Assembly: GCF_001293525.1 (NCBI RefSeq)
Contig: NZ_BBYR01000023.1
Span: forward strand, 46,050-110,049
DNA: 64,000 nt
Direction of reading: 5' to 3'
DNA from: Pseudideonella sakaiensis
GTDB taxonomy: Bacteria; Pseudomonadota; Gammaproteobacteria; Burkholderiales; Burkholderiaceae_C
How positions within the stretch are numbered: position 1 is the first letter of the stretch; each line of letters starts with the position of its first letter. Made by a program: the position numbers and the translations under genes. Shown here in pieces: positions 61,784 to 64,000 of this stretch. The notes beneath the pieces were generated by a model, which was not told where the DNA came from, did not search any database, and worked only from the letters and a program-made list of their open reading frames with translations.

Positions 61784-63769
61784 TCAGGCCGCGCCCGGCG
61801 CCGCGTCCGCGCCGGGGCCCGGGAGCCCCCCCTCGGGAGGCGCAGGCGCCGCCGCCGATGCGGGCACCGCGGCGGCCCCGCCGGCCCAGCACAGCCGGTT
61901 CTTGCCGGCCCGCTTCGCCTCGTACATCGCGGCGTCGGCCTGCGCCAGCAGCTCCTCGACGCTGCGCCCGTGCAGCGGAAACAGCGCGATGCCGATGCTG
62001 CACGACAGGCGCACCGGGCCCGCCGCCAGCTCGAACGGCCGGGCCATCGATTCCAGCAGCTTCGCGGCCACGCGACCTGCATCGCGGCCCTCGCCCAGCG
62101 TGGCGAGCACCAGGCCGAACTCGTCGCCGCCGAGGCGGGCCACGGTGTCCTCGGCACGCAGGCCGTCGCGCAGGCGGCCCGCGGCCTGCTGCAGCACCGC
62201 GTCGCCGGCGGCGTGGCCATGCCGGTCGTTCACCGACTTGAAGCCGTCGAGGTCGAGGAAGAGCACCGCCGCCGGACGGCCATGGCGCTGCGCCGACTCC
62301 AGCACGCGCGCCAGCCGGTCGCGGAACATCACCGTGTTCGGCAGGCCGGTCAGCGCGTCGTGCAGCGCGGCGTGCGCCAGGCGCTGCTCGAGCGCCTTGC
62401 GGTCGCTGATGTCCTGCACCACCACCACCAGGAAGGCCGGCCGGCCTTCCGGCCCGGGCACCACGCTGAGTGCCTGGTGGACCCACAGCGCGCGGCCGTC
62501 GCGGCGCCGGTACATCGCCTCGGCCTCCGGCGACACGGCATCGTCGGCCGCCAGGCGCCGCTCGAGGAAGGCGCGGGCCTCGGCCTGGCCCGCCGGGTCG
62601 GCGAGCTCGAACAGGGTGCGCGCGCGCAGCAGCTCCAGCGGGTAGCCGAGCAGGCGGCAGAAGGTCTCGTTGGCGCGCAGGATGCGGCCGTCCGGCGCGA
62701 CGTGGGCGATGCCCATCGCCGCCTGGTGGAAGGTGGCGCGGAACAGGGCCTCGCTGGCCAGCAGGGCCTCGGCCACGGCGCGCTGGCGCGTCAGGACCGC
62801 GACCAGGGTCGTCGCGAAGGCGAGGATGGCCAGGCTGGCGAGCGCCGCCACCCCGAGGTAGGTGCGGCGGCGCTGGGCGACCGGGCCGAGGTCGTCGTCG
62901 GCCGCCGTGCCGACGGCGACCATCAGCGGGTGGTCGGCGAGCGCGCGCCAGGCCACCACGCGCGCCACGCCGTCGGTGGCGCGCCCATCGTCGAGCAGGT
63001 GGCCCTCGGCCGCCGCGCCGCGCCGCTGGTACCAGGACAGCCCGTCCGCCGGCAGGCCGAAGGCCATCGCGCCGGCCAGGCGCCGCGCACGCACCACGCC
63101 GTCCAGGCCGGTCAGTTCCAGCAGCCCGCGCCCGCCGAGGTCGTCGAGCGCGCGGAAGTCGGCGAAGCGCGCCGGGTCGACGCTCAGCACGACGACGCCG
63201 CCGAAGCTGCCGTCGGCGCGGGTGATGCGCAGCGACATCGGCACCTGCCAGCGCCCGGACACCCGGCCCAGCACCGGCTCGCTGACGTACAGGCGGTCGT
63301 CGCTGCGCGTGCGCTGGGCCTGGAAGAAGGCCCGGTCGGCATAGTTCACCGGGCCGCTGGCGTGGCTGCTGGCCACCAGCCGGCCCTCCGCATCGACCAC
63401 GCTGACGATCGTGAAGGCGACGTCGCGGATCACGCCCTGCGACACCCAGCGCGCCAGCGCCGGCCCCGACGCGCCATGGGTCAGCACCTGCTCGCGGACG
63501 AAGGCGGCCACCTGCTCCGCGGCGCCCAGCGTGCGCACCACCTGCTGCTCGTAGGCCACGGCGAGGCCGGCATTGGACTGCGCGGCGGCCGCCAGCGCCT
63601 GCTCGCGCTCGAAGGCAATGCGTTGCCACGCGGCGGCCCAGGTGGCCGCCAGGGCCGCGAGGCAGACCGCGACGATCAGCGCATTCAGGCCCGTGGCCGC
63701 CCGGCGGTGCCAGGCACGGAACGCCGTCGCGGTGCCATCGCGGCCTGCGGCCGGCGAGGGAGGCGTCAT
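61784..63769 (-). CDS. Membrane sensor diguanylate cyclase (dCache-PAS-GGDEF)
   Basis: A 661-residue protein. An N-terminal transmembrane helix (ALIVAVCLAALAATWAAAW) and a second near residue 325 bracket a periplasmic Cache-type sensor (ASSHASGPVNYADRAFFQAQ, LYVSEPVLGRVSGRWQVPMS). A PAS domain (FHQAAMGIAHVAPDGRILRA) and a PAC segment lead to a GGDEF domain with active site RLGGDEFGLV and an RxxD product-inhibition site (RAED) five residues before it. No EAL domain. It should make c-di-GMP in response to a periplasmic ligand. Start is ATG 63769 with AGGAG upstream. The tail after the GGDEF domain is low complexity and partly matches the GC-rich repeat. Confidence 0.92.
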   Translation of the reverse strand: MTPPSPAAGRDGTATAFRAWHRRAATGLNALIVAVCLAALAATWAAAWQRIAFEREQALAAAAQSNAGLAVAYEQQVVRTLGAAEQVAAFVREQVLTHGASGPALARWVSQGVIRDVAFTIVSVVDAEGRLVASSHASGPVNYADRAFFQAQRTRSDDRLYVSEPVLGRVSGRWQVPMSLRITRADGSFGGVVVLSVDPARFADFRALDDLGGRGLLELTGLDGVVRARRLAGAMAFGLPADGLSWYQRRGAAAEGHLLDDGRATDGVARVVAWRALADHPLMVAVGTAADDDLGPVAQRRRTYLGVAALASLAILAFATTLVAVLTRQRAVAEALLASEALFRATFHQAAMGIAHVAPDGRILRANETFCRLLGYPLELLRARTLFELADPAGQAEARAFLERRLAADDAVSPEAEAMYRRRDGRALWVHQALSVVPGPEGRPAFLVVVVQDISDRKALEQRLAHAALHDALTGLPNTVMFRDRLARVLESAQRHGRPAAVLFLDLDGFKSVNDRHGHAAGDAVLQQAAGRLRDGLRAEDTVARLGGDEFGLVLATLGEGRDAGRVAAKLLESMARPFELAAGPVRLSCSIGIALFPLHGRSVEELLAQADAAMYEAKRAGKNRLCWAGGAAAVPASAAAPAPPEGGLPGPGADAAPGAA

Positions 63770-63921
63770 CGGATCGGGCTCCTGCCCCTCGGCGAGGGGC
63801 CGGGGGCACTGTAGCGGCAGCCCCCGCTCCCGGCCGGAAAGACCCACCGCGGCGTCGGGATCGACGCCGGCGTGGACGTCAGAAGGTGTGAAGGAACCCG
63901 GCGCGGCCGAGCGGGCCCCGC

Positions 63922-64000
63922 AAACGGGCGCAATCAAGGCGCAAACCGCAGCCATGGCTCGGGCCATGGCGAGGATTTGCAACGCGGAGTGCGCCCGTTT
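63922..64000. repeat. Large nested inverted repeat at window end
   Basis: AAACGGGCGCA (63922-63932) pairs with TGCGCCCGTTT (63990-64000), GCAAA (63941-63945) with TTTGC (63976-63980), and GCCATGGC (63951-63958) with GCCATGGC (63963-63970) around a TCGG loop. Together they form a three-tier hairpin of about 79 bases, upstream of the diguanylate cyclase gene. The outer arm reaches the window edge and may extend further. Confidence 0.65.

Overview
The window is chromosomal DNA from a very GC-rich Gram-negative bacterium, most likely a betaproteobacterium of the order Burkholderiales (Rubrivivax/Ideonella/Leptothrix-like). The evidence is the set of housekeeping genes and their order (hpf-ptsN-hprK, fur/bamE, dapB-exbB-exbD-leuS-lptE-holA), the metX-metW pair with a SAM-II riboswitch, very strong G/C preference at third codon positions, frequent GTG/TTG starts in 4-base stop/start overlaps, and dispersed CCCCCTCGGGGGG-type repeats. 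I see no rRNA, tRNA, CRISPR array, intact insertion sequence or prophage.

Layout. 1-2.1 kb: smg, rfaE2 and a LuxR-type regulator. 2.1-4.0 kb is the one clearly accessory patch: a HigB/HigA-like toxin-antitoxin pair, a decayed RHS gene with two small orphan membrane-protein genes, and the tail of an IS3-like transposase. 4.0-12.0 kb, mostly minus strand: an M48 protease, a peptidoglycan-recycling pair (AmpG permease plus an exported MpaA-like M14 peptidase) behind proA, an AEC transporter and ubiH. 12.0-19.4 kb: a plus-strand cluster of SPFH-SHOCT protein, DUF4178 protein, DUF350 protein, a seven-helix membrane-anchored spermidine-synthase-like enzyme, a DUF2306 membrane protein and a flavin amine-oxidase-like protein with a Tat-lipoprotein-like signal. 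This is the best candidate here for a poorly described system, an envelope-located polyamine or aminopropyl pathway. 19.4-23.0 kb: a PAS sensor kinase and an HD-GYP response regulator joined by a 14-codon mini-ORF.

23.1-29.1 kb: a ureide/hydantoin-type catabolic operon (MHS transporter, dihydropyrimidinase-like, amidase, Asp/Glu-racemase-like) divergent from its GntR/FCD regulator. 29.1-33.8 kb: promoter, SAM-II riboswitch, intrinsic terminator, metX, metW, then a GNAT-cupin fusion and a methyltransferase. 33.7-40.6 kb: a TetR-controlled RND efflux operon with an AcrR-type operator lying over its promoter. 40.7-45.6 kb: a zinc-ribbon protein, an AzlCD exporter, M20 and M48 peptidases and a di-iron ferritin-like protein.

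45.8-50.7 kb: a LitR/CarH-type B12 photoreceptor repressor divergent from an FAD oxidoreductase, a DUF1365 protein and a cyclopropane/methyl fatty-acid synthase, probably a light-inducible membrane-lipid modification locus. 50.7-61.7 kb: corA, hpf-ptsN-hprK, fur, bamE, dapB, exbBD, leuS, lptE and holA. The window ends with a membrane sensor diguanylate cyclase and a large nested inverted repeat reaching the last base.
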